A stretch of 64,000 bases of DNA from Davidsoniella eucalypti (Eukaryota; Ascomycota; Sordariomycetes; Microascales; Ceratocystidaceae), in NCBI GenBank assembly GCA_004009845.1, contig RMBW01000063.1:1-64000 (forward strand), in the 5' to 3' direction. Both the position numbers and the translations under genes were made by a program. Below the pieces are notes generated by a model. It was not told where the DNA came from, searched no databases, and worked only from the letters and a program-made list of their open reading frames with translations. Positions 1-13,536 of the stretch are shown piece by piece (positions within the stretch are counted from its first letter, which is position 1; each line of letters opens with the position of its first letter).

Positions 1-186
1 CGCTGGCCTCTAGTAGGTCTGGGCGCTGGCTTTGACATGATCTACGGGTTCATCGTCGATTCTATATCAACATCAGGGCTCTTCTGGCTTTTGTTTTGTA
101 ATTACTTCTTCTTGTTTGGATATGCTGTGTGTTTGTACATAGATAACACGAACAACGACGGCCGGCGTCTATACAGGCTTGGCTGA
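1..186 (+). CDS. Possible 3' end of a gene cut by the window edge
   Basis: The first forward frame is open from base 1 to a TGA at 184-186. It gives about 61 residues with a glycine-rich beginning (PLVGLGAGFD) followed by a hydrophobic segment (GLFWLLFCNYFFLFGYAV), which could be the tail of a membrane protein. I do not recognise the family. An open frame of this length is common by chance in this AT-rich DNA, and the hydrophobic part may be translated 3' UTR or intron. The call rests only on the open frame reaching the edge. Confidence 0.15.
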   Translation, partial: RWPLVGLGAGFDMIYGFIVDSISTSGLFWLLFCNYFFLFGYAVCLYIDNTNNDGRRLYRLG

Positions 187-3100
187 TATATGTGCTGTTT
201 GCCTATACATATATACAGGCTCCTACGGGTACCCAACCCATCCCCTCGGCACTCGTGTCTGTATGTGCCCGTAGCTTGCCGCCACATCAATTTCTTCCTT
301 TTTGCCTTCTTTTTTTTCTTTACTTGTCTGCCTGCAGCGCAGACTTTGGTATGGACCAGTGTGCCTCTATAGCACCATCTGCTCCCCATTTCCCATCCTT
401 TTCTCTGTGTGTTTTTGTCCCATCGTTGCCTTCTTCCTTCTTCAGCTACTCCACTGCGTTGAACCACGATGATAGCCATAGTGTCGTAGCTGTACTACTA
501 CTACCAGTGACCGCCACTCTACGACCACGAGCCTTTAGTGACACCCTTGAGGTCTGGGCCCTGGAGTGGCTGTGCCACGCTGGCCAGCTAGAGACCCTAG
601 AGACGTGATATGTACAATGTATATACATACTTGTGTAGTAGTGACACTATGAGATGCATGTACCATAGACTTTCACTTCTTCTCTTCGAGTGCTCTCACC
701 ATCAAATGTATAGATGACCGGCTGGCTATCTGCCTTTAGCGTCTTCTTGTCTTTGCAAGGACACAGACAAAGAAAGTAGCACAAACGCTTGTCTCCGCTT
801 CGCTTTCTCCATCTAGACATACTTCTATATCGTCTCATTATCGTCAACGGCGAGCCATTTTGCCTCAAAAGTCTAGTACACAGTGGAGATACAAATGTCG
901 TCTACATAGCATCAACCTAATGCTGTAAACTTGGCCCCCTTCTCTCGTTCCTCTAGAAGGCCACCGGCTTGCTTGCCTAGATAATTAGCTTGTCTCTATC
1001 TGAAGATAATATCTTCCTACTATTGACTATTCATTTTCTACTCTTTGAAGTCCGCGCTCCATCCTTTCCGTAGTCCAAGCTTACAAAACGCTCGAGCTAG
1101 CTCTAGCTTTTGGCTTTTTCTCTTCTATGCCATGCCATAGTGTTGATGGTGTACTGCGCTCCAATAGGCTGGAGAGAAGTTTTAGTTTCCGTCGGCTTCT
1201 CCTTGGACATATAGATCGCTTCATGCCTTATTAAAGATAAGGCAAGGAGGACAACAAAAAGAAAGAAACCATAAGTAATAATATTAATGAACGGCTTGCC
1301 TTGCACTTCCGCTGGATTGCCAGGGACTTGAAACGCCCTAAAGATACACAAGTTTCCCGGCAATTTTTACTATACTACCTAAAGGCAATAACCGATGAAT
1401 TAACAAAGTGACTTTACTTAGTTGAATGTTTTTTTTCTCACTACTTGTCTTTATATTCTCCTCCTTTAGACAACACTAGAAAGCCAGGACCAAATCGGGA
1501 ATATTTAGCTGTGCCCTATCATTGTAACTACAGAATAAACAGCCGCAACCTTGTACTCAAGTAGCCGAAACTACAACTACTTTGTTTATTCCTCGGAAGA
1601 TCACATAAGAAATTCAACTCCTTGAAGTAACAGGACCGAACAAAGAAAACAAGAATAAATTAGGCCTTAATCCTAGGCCTAGCCCTGTCTTCCCCATCCA
1701 TGCCTAGTCCGTACAAAGATATATATATAATAATTATTTCCTGTTTTTTTTCTTTTCTTTTTCGTAAGGCCTGTAATAGCTTTTGTGTGGTTGAGAAGGA
1801 TAGTGAAAAACAAACCCTATGCCGATCTTCTACTATAACAGGTATTCTATCAAGGGGATAATGTCGTACCCAACAAAGAGCTAAACCTGGCCAAACTAGA
1901 ACATTTAGTGTGTTATGGGCTAGGCCAGCATGCCTTGATTTGTTTCCCGCTCTTTTCATTTTGTTATTATTGCTGTATTTGGTGGAATAGCAAGGAAGTC
2001 AAGAAAGATAATAATCAAAAACAAACAAGTCTACAACATGATTATAGACAGAAAATATATATATTGAAAAGAGAAATAAATCAAAGGGATTGCAGATACA
2101 AGCAATCCCATTTTCCAAGGCTCGGGGGGAATTGACGATTAACTGGTAACATCGCGTGTTCTCCCCCCCGGGGGATAGAATCAATAACAATGCTTCCCTC
2201 CTGATAGCCCCATCTATTGTCTTTGTTCGGAAGCATATCGTTGTCTAGCCTCTCTCAAGGCAGAGAGTGATCAACAGTACCGCAATGCAATGTATTGGAT
2301 TCTACGAGAAAGGTCTCCCTAACTCATTCTCTCTATGTTCGTGCTTGCATCATCCGTATTCACTGCCAGAGCAGATAGTTCCTAGGTAAACCTTGAGACT
2401 CAACTGTATAGACATCGTATATTAAGATAAACGTACGTTTGTCTAATATTATCTGTTCATTTGATGAATATGTCCACGTCAACATGATGGGAAAATGAAG
2501 ACTGGAAGTGGGAAGACGACGCGGCAGAGGGCTTGCTTAATCTTCTACACTACAGACACTCTAACAGCCCAGTCTCACCCCTCACCCAATGGATTCTTAT
2601 CCAAGACCACTTGCCTTCTTTCATGTACGACGACTTGCATGTGTCCCGTCTTGTGTCTTGTCTATTGTTTCTCGTAGTCCCTCTCTGCCAGTACGATTTG
2701 CCAGAACTCTTTGGCGGCACTGTCTATGGCTATCCTGTTTTTCTTTTTCTTCCTTACCTATCACTTCTGTAGTCTTGCTCGTCCATTATAGCGTAAGCAA
2801 GACGTGGCTCTTTTATTCTTCTTCATTCCTTCGTCCTCGGTTCAATGGCTTTATCTTGGCGCGGAAGTAAAGCATGACCAGAAAACAAAATAAGAGAAAA
2901 ATAAAACCAAAGGATGCCTCGTTTCGTTCTTTGATAGGGCCAAGATAGACTCAAAAAGCTAAGAAGGAGGGGGTGTGTAAAGGAGAGAAGGTGAAAGATA
3001 AGAAATTCATACACAGAACTCCATCGGGAGAGGAAGAAGAAGTGGCCGTTCAAAGTTCCTATTTAGAGAGTTGATGCCCAAAGACATCTATCTTGGAGAC

Positions 3101-6100
3101 GCACCAAAACGGAAACTATCAAGTTGGGCTTGATCGAGTTCCCAATACTTGTTGTTGATTCTTGTTATGCATATCTGTTGTTGGACTCCAGCCTACCATT
3201 TGCCATGAAGGGCACTAGCTACTGTCTTTTCCATGGAAATCCTACACTTGGCCTACATTCGATTTTAGTCTACATCAGGATATATGAAACACAGTAATAT
3301 ATGTCAGCTCGCATATTTTGCTTCATTGAGACGGCCTCAGCTGATGATTCCTCTCTTCGGGTCCTACTACGGAGCGTAAATCATCCCCTCCTATACACAC
3401 CAAACACTTTCTATTTGGCCGCTTCTTTGTAGCAATTTATAAGGAATGCAATATAGTGATAGAGGCATACAACTAATGATTATGTATACACAGTTGCGAA
3501 TGAAGAGGGGCTGAGCTAGCACATGCAGAAACATACTCCCATGGTACCGTCATGCTTAGATGTAAGCCGACGTGCTCATCACGGCCCGCAAAATCTCCGT
3601 TTCGGCATTAGGCCTCCCCGTTCAAAAGCGAAAGACTTCCGGAAGGGGTCTGCTATCCAGACATCCAACTTGTAACGCATCATTGCGGTGTAGGCTTTCC
3701 AAGGCCGTTTAGGTTCGTGGTGACCAGTAGATTGCGTAGATGGATTTTTATTGGTAGATGAGATGTTTGTGTTGAAATATGCATTATTACAGGTTTGTAT
3801 GCCACTCGGCAGAAGTAATCACACGTGTCAATGGCATCCATTTTCCAGTTGACGACTAGTATACATCTTATGCATATAGTTGACCGCCTTCAAATCATGC
3901 TATATCTCTGTTATGTTCCGTATCACGGCTTTGTGCTATGTGTTTCGGAGCCTCTTTTATCACGATAACACTACGTCCACACTCCTTCATCTTCCTAATC
4001 ATTGTATCCTCGTCTTGGCATCCCACGCTCACTTCGGCCACAATTGCCATATTTTGTGATTGTCCACAACCTTGGGCTATTATAGAATTCAAGTCGTGAT
4101 ACAGCATATACTATATATTATGCTTCATTATAAAATCCACTAATCATCGAGCCACTTCACAAACACAGAGAAAAGCCTCCTTCCCTATCCTTCGCAATGT
4201 TCTCGTGTATGGATGTATGCTAACAAGGCAACTATACGCTTGACCCAGGCTGTTTTTCTTATGTGGTGACACTCCCAAGTAGTATAGCATAATAGCATAG
4301 GAGTGAATATTTACGCCACATGTAACTCTGTTTTCCAAGATGGAAGGGGGTGAGAGAGGAAGTCGGATACTTGTGAACTTCTTCTCTTTTGTGTCACTTG
4401 GGATGCAGTAAGCTGTTATCGGGAAGTGGCAGATTGAGGCTTGACTCTGGTGGAAAGAGAGCAGATACAAAATGCAAAACAAAAAAAACAAAGGGCTTTT
4501 TGTTGGCAAGATTGTTGGTCAAAATATCTTTTCGTTGTACTACTCCTTGGGTTATTTGAGGCTACATCAACTAAACCCTGTATATAACCCTAGTATTTGT
4601 TGACGTTATTAGAACTTGTGTCACCAAGTAGTTACACACAAACACATACTTAAATACAAGTAGTTGAATGAGCCTTTTAACGGTGTTTATAATGTGACAA
4701 TGTCCTTACATATATGTATATAATAATATAGAAGTGTATACTTCAACCTCACAAAATCCCGCTGTTGCCTAACATATACCATAGACTCTGCATGTTTCGG
4801 ACTAAACTCCAGTCACTTTATTTTCCGTACATTGCTATTTTCTGAGTATGAGAAGAATTACATCAAGCATTAGTATCCAACGGGAATAGTTGGAAATATC
4901 TGCCTCGTAAGTAGCTTATAGCGTAGACCCAGTCGATAGGAGCGAGAACCTTGGAAATGAAGGACACTTTCTCGTGTCCGGGAGGCCACAGAAAGAGGTT
5001 ACGGCCTAGATGATAGAAACACCCTCATTTACTCCTTTAGAGTCACATGACGGCCAAAAGACCGAAATCAAATGCAAAAGAACACTGCGTAGTCAACATT
5101 CAAGGTGATACTTTGATTTTGAGGTATATGAACTGGCTATTCTATAATATAGGGAAGGGGTACCCATAACAAATACGGGTTTTGGGAGACTGCGACACTT
5201 GCTGTTTGCCCGTTTTTATGCTCCGGAGAAACATCCGGTGGTTGAGTACGCATATAACTGATTATAATAACTACTGTGACTACTGAAGAAATGAGAAAGC
5301 TCAAGCGCTTGCCAAGACAAGCCATATGTAGGACGGCCTAATAGAGCGTCCTTTGATTGAAGCGTATGTTTCCTTGCGATACCAATAGGAGAGTAGTGTT
5401 GTTGAAGTTGGACGGTGGTGATGTGCAAAGAAAGAGTGATCATTTATAATAAAAAAAGTATCACTTGAAGAAGATAAGAAGTGTTTTTGCTGGCATACAT
5501 AGACTATATCATAGGGGTATGCAGCACATTAGTTTTTGGTGCTTGCTGAGACAACTTTGATATCCCAAGTCTTACTGTTATATTTATCACTACAATATTA
5601 AAAAGATAGAAGAGCCCGATAGTCCATATGTATCAAAGAAGGGGACCTAGGCGAGTATTTATGTAGATAGGGTACTATAGTATAAGAATCTCGAAGAGTG
5701 CCTTAAGGGCGCAGTCTAATAACAATGGGCAATAGCAAATCACATATGTTGGTAGTATGCAGAGAACATACTAAATTGTGTCCAACTTCATTAAAAATGG
5801 CGTGTATATATCAAAGTAAGTAATAACTAAGATGTGGAGAAGGGATGGATAAGGGCAAGAGACAGACGTGTATATGGGCATCTAATAAGAAAAAGTATGG
5901 CGATATAAATGTAAAGGAGAAGGGGTCATTAGGAATATTCCTAAGCGATTCTCAATGATTTAGAGTGCGGGATTGAAAAAGACGAAGAAACGGCCCGGAA
6001 AGGGATATTATAAAGAGAAGACAGTAACCATGAAAGAAAGAGAACTAGAGCAACCAAAATAATAGCAAAACAAGCTGACGTTGAATCAGCAGGTATATGT

Positions 6101-6294
6101 ATAGATATGTACCGAACATAGATGGAAGAAGGAAGAATGGAAAAGGGTTGATGCTGAGTGTTGATAACATGATCAGAAGCATGGCTTGTGCCATCCTATT
6201 TACATTCTGTCATCAGTCTTTCCATAAGAGATGGTGGAAAACATCATGTTTTATGATCTAGGGGGGGAACCAACTTTTTGAAAGGGAACAAGAT
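187..6294. other. Gene-empty stretch of about 6.1 kb
   Basis: No reading frame here resembles a known family. The open frames are short (at most about 125 codons), rich in Ile, Leu, Ser, Cys and Tyr, and have no pattern of CTAAC branch point plus acceptor linking them. The right end, roughly 6.0-6.29 kb, must hold the 3' UTR of the kinase gene that ends at 6295 on the minus strand. A C/G run with a CCCCCCCGGGGG palindrome is present near 2164-2175. I see no tRNA, rRNA or transposon signature. Confidence 0.6.
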
Positions 6295-7761
6295 TTACTC
6301 ATCCGAAGCCCAGCGCTTCTCACGCAAGCAAAGCTCTTCGCCTTCTGCGCGAGTTCCCTTGAACTCGGCCTTCCAGGCCCAATACTCGCCAAGACGAACA
6401 TCGGCATAGTTAGCGTAATCAAAGTCAATCTCAGAGATGACAGACTGGATCTGCGACCAGATGCCCCAGTAGAAACCGGGGATACCACGGAATACATCAA
6501 CCTCAATGGCAAGCTTCTGACTCTCAACCTCGAGCTCCTCGGCTGTCAAAGACGCATTCTTCTTAGCAAAGTATGTAGAGATGTAGTTGCGGATAAACGA
6601 GAGGCGCTGTGCCTTGGTGGGCATGTAGTTATAATCACACTCGAAGCCGCCCCATTCGGCAAAGTGGTTGCAAATATCGAAGGCAACAGGCGAGGGCGTG
6701 GCATACTCGTAGTCAATAAAGGTGACAGTCAGCTCATCACCAGAGCCGGAGGCTTGAGTGACATCCTTGGGTTCTACAATGATGTTGCCGTGAAGGAGAT
6801 CACAATGGGCAAATACAAGCTAGAGAGAAAGAAATGTGTTAGCGAAGGAACTATGCCTTGGGTGACGATCCAGAGATGGTTCATTGGGTATAGTTGAACC
6901 TAGTAGAGCGTAACCGACTACTACCATGATAACTGCCGCCTAGATAAGAGAGAATTACTCTCAAATTGAGAGCCTCTGTTACTACTGCAAGATAGGACCA
7001 CTTACTCCATTATCGCCTAGACTTGGCCGGTCGCCTACCAGAGCCCTCAGCCAGTCGAATTCTTCTTGCAGAGTAGCCTGCTTTTCCTTCCGGCTTTCGG
7101 TGTCAGTGGGCAATGCCAAAATCCACTTCTGCATGACTGTCCACATATTGGGAATAAGTTTTCCACTGGCAGCATGGATGATTTTGCGGCTCTTCTCGCT
7201 GTCGGCAGCAGTTGGCGACGATTTAGCAGCAATGCAGGGCACAGTAGCGTGCCACTGTGCCAATCGCTTGGCGACAGCGGTGATGACCTCGGGTCGTCTG
7301 AGGTCCTCAGGGTGCGTGACACTACCTCTGATGTAGCGGTACAGCATGCCATTGCGGAAGCGGGCTAGAAGCTCGGGAGCCAGGCCGTGGCGCATGAGCA
7401 ACTCATGGTTTTCAGCTTCACGTTCACGGTCGATGATCACATCTGTGCCGTTGCCATAGGCGCGCAGCAAGAAGGCATCCTTGTCGGCCTCGTCATCGGT
7501 GCGGGTATCATTGCGTGTATTGGTGATCTTGAGCAACGTGTTGGTGATGCCATCGGTGCAGCGTACCAGCTTGACACCGTTCTTAAGAGTCTTTCCATCG
7601 GCAGAGATCCATTCGGGCTCAATGGCCTTGACTAGCTCGATGGCGGAGGCTTCAGAATTCTGTCCATCGTAGGAAAGGGGTAGCAAAGGAACGGTCTTCT
7701 GGGCGCCGTTGCGTTCAGCGTTTACGGGTTCCATGTGGCGTGGATTGGCGTGGGCTGTCAT
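6295..7761 (-). CDS. EKI1: Ethanolamine/choline kinase, join(6295..6819, 7006..7761)
   Basis: This kinase phosphorylates ethanolamine (and/or choline) with ATP, the first step of the CDP-ethanolamine/CDP-choline (Kennedy) pathway in the cytosol. The spliced product is 426 residues. Exon 2 opens with the phosphotransferase catalytic motif LVFAHCDLLHGN (residues 253-264; likely catalytic D259, metal-binding N264). The second motif FIDYEYA follows at 286-292 (D288), then AFDICNHFAEWGGFECDY, typical of choline/ethanolamine kinases. The intron (6820-7005, 186 nt) has donor GTAAGT, branch GCTAACA and acceptor TAG, and falls between codons. The frame is open further upstream to 7854, but that extension starts with GTG; the codon at 7759-7761 is the first ATG, so I chose it. 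The gene is divergent from NPR3. The choice of ethanolamine over choline as main substrate is inferred from general resemblance only. Confidence 0.9.
6820..7005 (-). other. Intron of the ethanolamine/choline kinase gene
   Basis: The 186-nt intron has GTAAGT at its 5' end, GCTAACA as branch point and a pyrimidine-rich tract before TAG, all read on the minus strand. Unspliced, the frame stops at 6982-6984, soon after the donor. Removing the intron rejoins SLGDNG to LVFAHCDLL, the expected order in this family. Confidence 0.9.
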
Positions 7762-9604
7762 TATATGCGTAAGGGAAAATAGAGGGCGTGGTATATCGTG
7801 GGAAATCGTGGAATGAATATCGTAGTATACGGCGCAAACGGCGGCTTGGGGCACGATTTATGGTTTAGATGTTATGGTAAACAATTGCGCTGGTCGTGGC
7901 TGATTTGACTAAAAGAGAGGCGACTGTGGGACGAAAAAAAAACGACAAATAGGCAGCTTATAAAGATCAAGGTCTAGCTAAGAGAAGTCGAGATTCAATG
8001 CAGCATAGCAGACAAGAAACAAAGCCAGCAAAAAGGAGGTCTTGGGAATCTGGGAGGGATTTCTCAGCCTGTCTTGTTTGTTAAGAAAAAGAAGAAGAAA
8101 AAAACTGCGGCGGGCTAAGAAGGAAGACACCGCACGGAATCGGAGCAAGGAGCGGAATTTTGGCGGCTTTGATGCAATCAAGCGAGAGATTCTCGTGATG
8201 ACAATGAATTGAAAAGTTAAAGTTGAAAGTGAAACAAGAATGACAGCACTGAAAAATCAAAATGAAGAGGAGAGAGTCAAGGCCAAGGAAGAGGAAAATA
8301 GTAATTTCCAAGGCTATATTGTTTACTATCTTGCCTGATAGATAGTAACTGCCGCCGTCAAACTGAAGGCCCCTCAAACATCCTCCCATTTCTGGGATCT
8401 GCTCTTGCCCATTCTGGATTTTTCCCTCTGTACAGGTTTTTTATGCGCACGCACTGTTACTGAAAAGAGGCAACTGCTCAACAGATTCACCCAATGCCAG
8501 AGCACGCGACCGACTCGCCTAGATAAACGGTGATTGCCTATTCTTCAGTAGTGTGTTTTGTGGTATATTTTACTAGTGCTATATTCTAGTCCTTTGTGTC
8601 CTATATTTTGCAGGCCACCATTATAACACTAAATCATTATTGGAGTGGTAAGCCTCAGACTTGATTTGTTTCAAAAGTTAGAACAGATGGAGAGAGTTAT
8701 AGTGTTATACGAGTGTTTTGCGATACCATTTCCAAAATCTTATCCAACCATCATCTATCTCTAGATCTCGCTTTCTATCTTTCCTATGGTGCACAAGGAT
8801 AAGGATTCCCGCCGTCCCAACAATTATTGAACTGGGCTTTACCGACCCCCATCTACTTGACTCGGGGGGCTGTTATTATCGATACCTATCCTATATAGTG
8901 CTATTTGCTGCGACGTAAACACAGTGTTTTAGTGCTCTAATCTGCACAATCCTCCACTTTTGAGTGCTTGGATAGCTGGGGGGACGGCCAAATGAATAGA
9001 GGGAACGCCTTGAAAAATGCATGTGAAAGTGGCCTGGCCTGTTCCTTCCCCCATTCCGTTATCCCATTCCACTCCCCTTGTTCCCCTTGCCTTGCCTTGA
9101 CGTTACCAATACAGATATGTAATGTATGTATATACATTAGACAAACCGACCGCCTCTGAACAGCCTGGCTTGTGCCCAGAACAGGACAGAACTCTTGTCT
9201 TGGTTGCCAGAGGAAAACAAAAATAGAGAAAGCTGGTGATATGTAAATATGCACAGTTAGGGCTGAGCCTATGTGATAACTCAATTGGTTATCTGACAAA
9301 CCCTTGAAGTATGTTATGTGAGGGTTAAGCATTCAGTAGTCCAGCTGTCAGAATGTATTTGCCAGCTGTGCGATACTATCTATGTATAGCATGTATAAAA
9401 GTGGAGACTAGTACCACGGGTACCATAATGAGCTATAGAAGCAAGCTATAATGCGACGATACTTGCTATCGCAATGGGGTGCTGGAAGTACCATTTCAAG
9501 CAACACGCAAACGGCCGCTCATGTGAATCAATTTCTGTAGAGATCATAGTGGCGGAGCTCACGCCCTTGATACGTTGACACAATCACTTCTACCCTAATT
9601 CTCT
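7762..9604. other. Divergent intergenic region between EKI1 and NPR3
   Basis: This 1.8 kb stretch must hold both promoters and 5' UTRs. The part next to the kinase (about 7.86-8.40 kb) is purine-rich on the plus strand, so pyrimidine-rich on the kinase's sense strand, as often seen in fungal promoters and leaders. No open frame here resembles a known family, and no clear TATA box or RNA gene was recognised. Confidence 0.6.
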
Positions 9605-12387
9605 ATGTCGTTTCCTGTGCTTCCTAGCCCGGCTACCTTGATAGCTGTGGCGTTGGTGACGAACCAATCGCACGAGGACGGACCGAGATTCGTCTTTCAC
9701 TATCCGCCGAAAGTATCGCCATTTGATGACCTGGAGAAAAAGGCACCGCCAGACGATCTAATCATCGAGCGTCTGTCACAACCAGAAGAAGAAGCTCTCG
9801 GAGCCTCTGGACACAAGAAGTCTGGAAGCATGCAATGGACTCGCGGAGATCCGTTGCTAAAGCGTGGAGGAGATTCTGCGGACATGCCATGGGACACCTT
9901 TGCGGGACTACCTACGAGCGATCTGGCTAGCATTCTGACGCCGAAACAGTCATTCCACAAGAAGCTGTTTCATCTATCATTTGACCCGATTCACTGTATA
10001 TCGCGTCCAACCCATGTTGCTAAGTCGGGCGTTTGGCAGCGGACACGGCGCAAGAAAAAATACAAGGGAAACAAATCAGTCGCTTCAACTACAGCTACAA
10101 ATACACGCAAGGATGAGCCATTGTCACCCAAGTCGCGGCCTGAAGCTGTCGAGCCAATTGCAGCTGTGATCAACGACGATAGAACCGAGGACGAAGATGA
10201 CGATGAAGATGACGACAATGATCACGAAAGAGAAGAAGAAGACGACAACGAGGCTAACACCGATAGCAAAGATGTCTCGGAACAAGATGGAGCAGAAACA
10301 AGGTGTCGATCACCATCTATTTTGAAAGGCGAGCGGCCTGTTTATGAAGATGTTAGAGATAGAGGCAACTTAAACGGAGAAGATCAAAGCGACGATGAAG
10401 GAAAAGATAAAAATAACGACAAGACTAGCGAAGAGAAAGATGCTGCTAAAAAGCCAGATGAACATACTCATCAAAGTCAACAGGAAAAGCCCTGCTCTAT
10501 GACTATGTTCAATCTTGTGTTCTTCTTGACGCCAAAGAAGCACGAGACAAACGAGCTCGTCCAGACCCTGTATGAGAATATCTTGAAGAAGACTACCAAG
10601 GTGCTCAAGTATAGCCAACAAGAGAGTGATTTCGTATGGAAAGAGTCGAAGCGAATTCATGCGCTCAAAGAGAAGGCTAAAGAGAATAGTAAGACCCAAC
10701 AAGTTTATCACATATATGTCGCCACATCTATTGACACACTTATCACAGGAACTTCTATATCAAGTCTCTGGAGTGAGATTCTCGCAACATCGTCACTGGC
10801 AGCTGCCGTTCGCGAGCTCTTTGCCGCCATCAGCAACAACCGTATCGCCACCCTCCAGCTAGAAACTGCGGGAGGAACACTCTCGCCCTCCGTACAAGTG
10901 CCGTTTCCCAACTTCATAAGTGTCTTGCCGGCTGAGCATGCCACGGAACAGCAAGGAATCTGGCTAACGACAGCACATAACATCCTTAATGACGACGCAG
11001 TCGACGACCCAGATCTTAGAGATCGCACCTTTGGCTTGTTGTTACTAGGTAGTGACAAGAAGATCATCACTGAACTGGAGCAGGACCCAGATCCGACTAC
11101 TCGTTCTATGATTGAGTTTGTGCGGCTGGCCGCAACTCCAACTACGACGTAAGTTGGCCACACTTGGATCCCTATGAAGCCTCTCTGGTAAGATAGAACC
11201 TAACATATCAAACCAAACACAGGTTCCAGCAAATGGCGGACACCCACAAGCTCACGATTAGTCAAGTGCGCAAGTTTGCGCGCCACTTCATTTTCTGGCG
11301 ACGAGGCATTGCTGTCCCTCCCCTTTTCTCACGAGATACATACATAACATCGCCCAACCTAAATCCCAAGCGGCTTCCACGTGCTACCCAAGAATGGCAG
11401 CGTCAATTCCCGCTAGCCCCCCCTTTGCCGGCTATGTTACAAAATTTGTCTATGGCGCCGCGGCCCTGGAAGATGTATTGCCCCGTAAAATCCCATCGTG
11501 CCGAGTATATGAAGATGCTTTCATGGCTCATGCGCGGCGCCTGGGTTACACAGCTATGTACATTTGCCTACGTCGTAGTCTGGCCAGAAATTATCTATGA
11601 GGTCGAGTATGAACAGGAGGCACAAGAATTGCGCATATTGACCGAAAAGACAAAGATCGAGGCCAACGCCATCGCACCTGCATCGGCACTCGACAGCTCT
11701 GATTCTAGCGAAGACTCTGATCTTTCATCCTCGCCTACCGGAACGCTAGAATCTGTCCACAGTCATCGTATGGTCTCTTCTGGCGATGTTTCCAGCGCCG
11801 TTAGTCCCACGGCCGATCGAAGACCACAGATTGGCCGACCCATAAAAGGTGCTGCGGCCACCGTAGCCGCCGGCCGCGCTTCCTCCATCGCAACGCACTC
11901 ATCCCATGCCGCCTCATCGCCCGCCCACCACCAACAATACCGCCACCACTATAACATGCTCCGGTCAAGCAGCACACACAACAGCCTAGCGACGTCAGAC
12001 CTTCTCGCCGAGAAAGCTAGACTCATACGCATCGCCGCCACGAATAAGCGCGAAGCCGCGGAAAAATACACGGCACACGCACGTAAAACGGCACCCGCAG
12101 CTACAGAGCATCCATCGATGAATGAGGCACCGCATCTAGCTGATATTGAGCCACACATCATCCTAGATGCACGCAAGGCGATCGGCAAGGAGGCTCTATA
12201 TCTCGATGCCATCAAGCAGAGATTTAGCGAGGAGAAGACAGTGGAGGCATGGCAAATGTTTGTTAAATACTTCAACGGGCGTAATGCTCTAGAGAGGATT
12301 CCACTGATGGAACAGATGCGTCGTAAGGAAGTATGGTATCATATTAGCCTGATGAGTGAATATCTACTAGTAGTCAGACATTGGTAA
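9605..12387 (+). CDS. NPR3: Nitrogen permease regulator 3 (Npr3/NPRL3), join(9605..11148, 11223..12387)
   Basis: Npr3 is a subunit of the SEACIT/GATOR1 complex (Iml1-Npr2-Npr3) at the vacuolar membrane, which promotes GTP hydrolysis on Gtr1 and restrains TORC1 when amino acids are scarce. The product is 902 residues. The N-terminus (residues 5-40) has the family pattern LPSPATLIAVALVTN then GPRFVFHYPP. A very acidic low-complexity insert lies at about 189-222. The NPR3 core resumes at about 300 (MFNLVFFLTP). Exon 2 holds the winged-helix region (WLMRGAWVTQLCTFAYVVVWPEI) and the C-terminal block where EAWQMFVKYFNGR is followed by VWYHISLMSEYLLVVRHW, as in NPRL3 proteins. The 74-nt intron (11149-11222) has GTAAGT, CTAACA and CAG; it splits a codon after base 2. 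The start ATG follows a short pyrimidine-rich leader. The gene is convergent with the bHLH gene. Confidence 0.95.
11149..11222 (+). other. Intron of NPR3
   Basis: The intron is 74 nt, with donor GTAAGT, branch CTAACA near 11200 and acceptor CAG. It carries an in-frame stop immediately at the donor, so retention would truncate Npr3 before its winged-helix and C-terminal parts. Confidence 0.9.
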
Positions 12388-13536
12388 CAAACAACGCAGT
12401 TAGCAACAGAATATTTCTCTCTGCTTGTTATCATCCTTTACTCTATATCTACCGTTGAAATGCTAATTTTCATTGCGTGAATCATATGTGCAAGAATTTA
12501 GCGATACACAATCTTTATGTGCCACGAGATAAGTTATTTATTTTTATGGCCTTTTTTTGGGCTACGTAACAACAGCTCACCATCTCATCTTACAATCTTG
12601 ATCTGACTTGATATACCAAAAGGTCCCAAACACCACTGGAACCACCCGAAACCGATTTATAATTCTGAAGTAACCGGCCGAAAGCAACTAATTTATTGTT
12701 TTATTTTAGGCTGTCGGAACAATCGGAATAACATCTCACAAAACAAAACGGGGTAAACATTTCACGGTTAAAGATTTAACGGTTTCTCTAGATCAAGTAA
12801 GATGATGTCATAGTATGTACTAAATCAAAGTTACACTGGAAAAGAGTCAAATACTTCTTGTTTACAGAAAAACAAAGGGAGAGGCAAAAGATGGATTTGT
12901 AGTAACAAGACTAATTTAATTATTACATGCTATATTGAATTGCTAAATTCAAGCCGGTTATGGCTTCAAAAAAGTATGATAAATTCGAGCAATTTAGAAG
13001 CAAAACAGTTGGCAAAAAAAAATGAAAATGAAAATGAAGTGCAAATAAGACAACCTGGTATCAGCGTCCCCATGGCACCAGTCAATGTCTTTGAAGTCCC
13101 AGAAAAGAAACGCCAGATGGCAAAAAAGATGCAAAAATGTTAGTGGTATCGTGAAGACGCTCACCAGAAAAACAAGTGGAACATAAACTAGTGAAGGAAA
13201 CAAAAGGCAGAACAATGAGAACGGCAACAAAGCAGAACTAAAAACAACAAAATAAAGATAAAAATAGAAAAAAGGTGAAAAAGTCCCTCGTCATATCGCG
13301 TAATCAATAATAGACCAGTAGTAGATAACAGAAACAAACTAGAACATGATATAAAAAAACAAGGAAAAAGGGAAAAACATGATCCACCGTAAAGCCTTCA
13401 ATGGCTATATGAGCAAATAGAAAAACAAAAAGCCGAATTATGCTAAGAAAGAAAAGAAAAAAAGAAAGATTGAAAAGGAGAAGATAGATGTAGAGAGAGG
13501 ACATGAGAAAGATATGAGCGAGTGGGGAGTATAGAA
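12388..13536. other. Convergent intergenic region between NPR3 and the bHLH gene
   Basis: This stretch of about 1.15 kb contains the 3' ends of both flanking transcripts. It is AT-rich with A-rich runs (about 13000-13480), which explains the Lys/Asn-rich open frame on the plus strand and the Phe/Leu-rich frames on the minus strand. I see no gene. Confidence 0.6.

Noticed and set aside
7762..7854. 31-residue N-terminal extension of the ethanolamine/choline kinase
   Set aside because: The extension begins with GTG; the first ATG in the frame is at 7759-7761.
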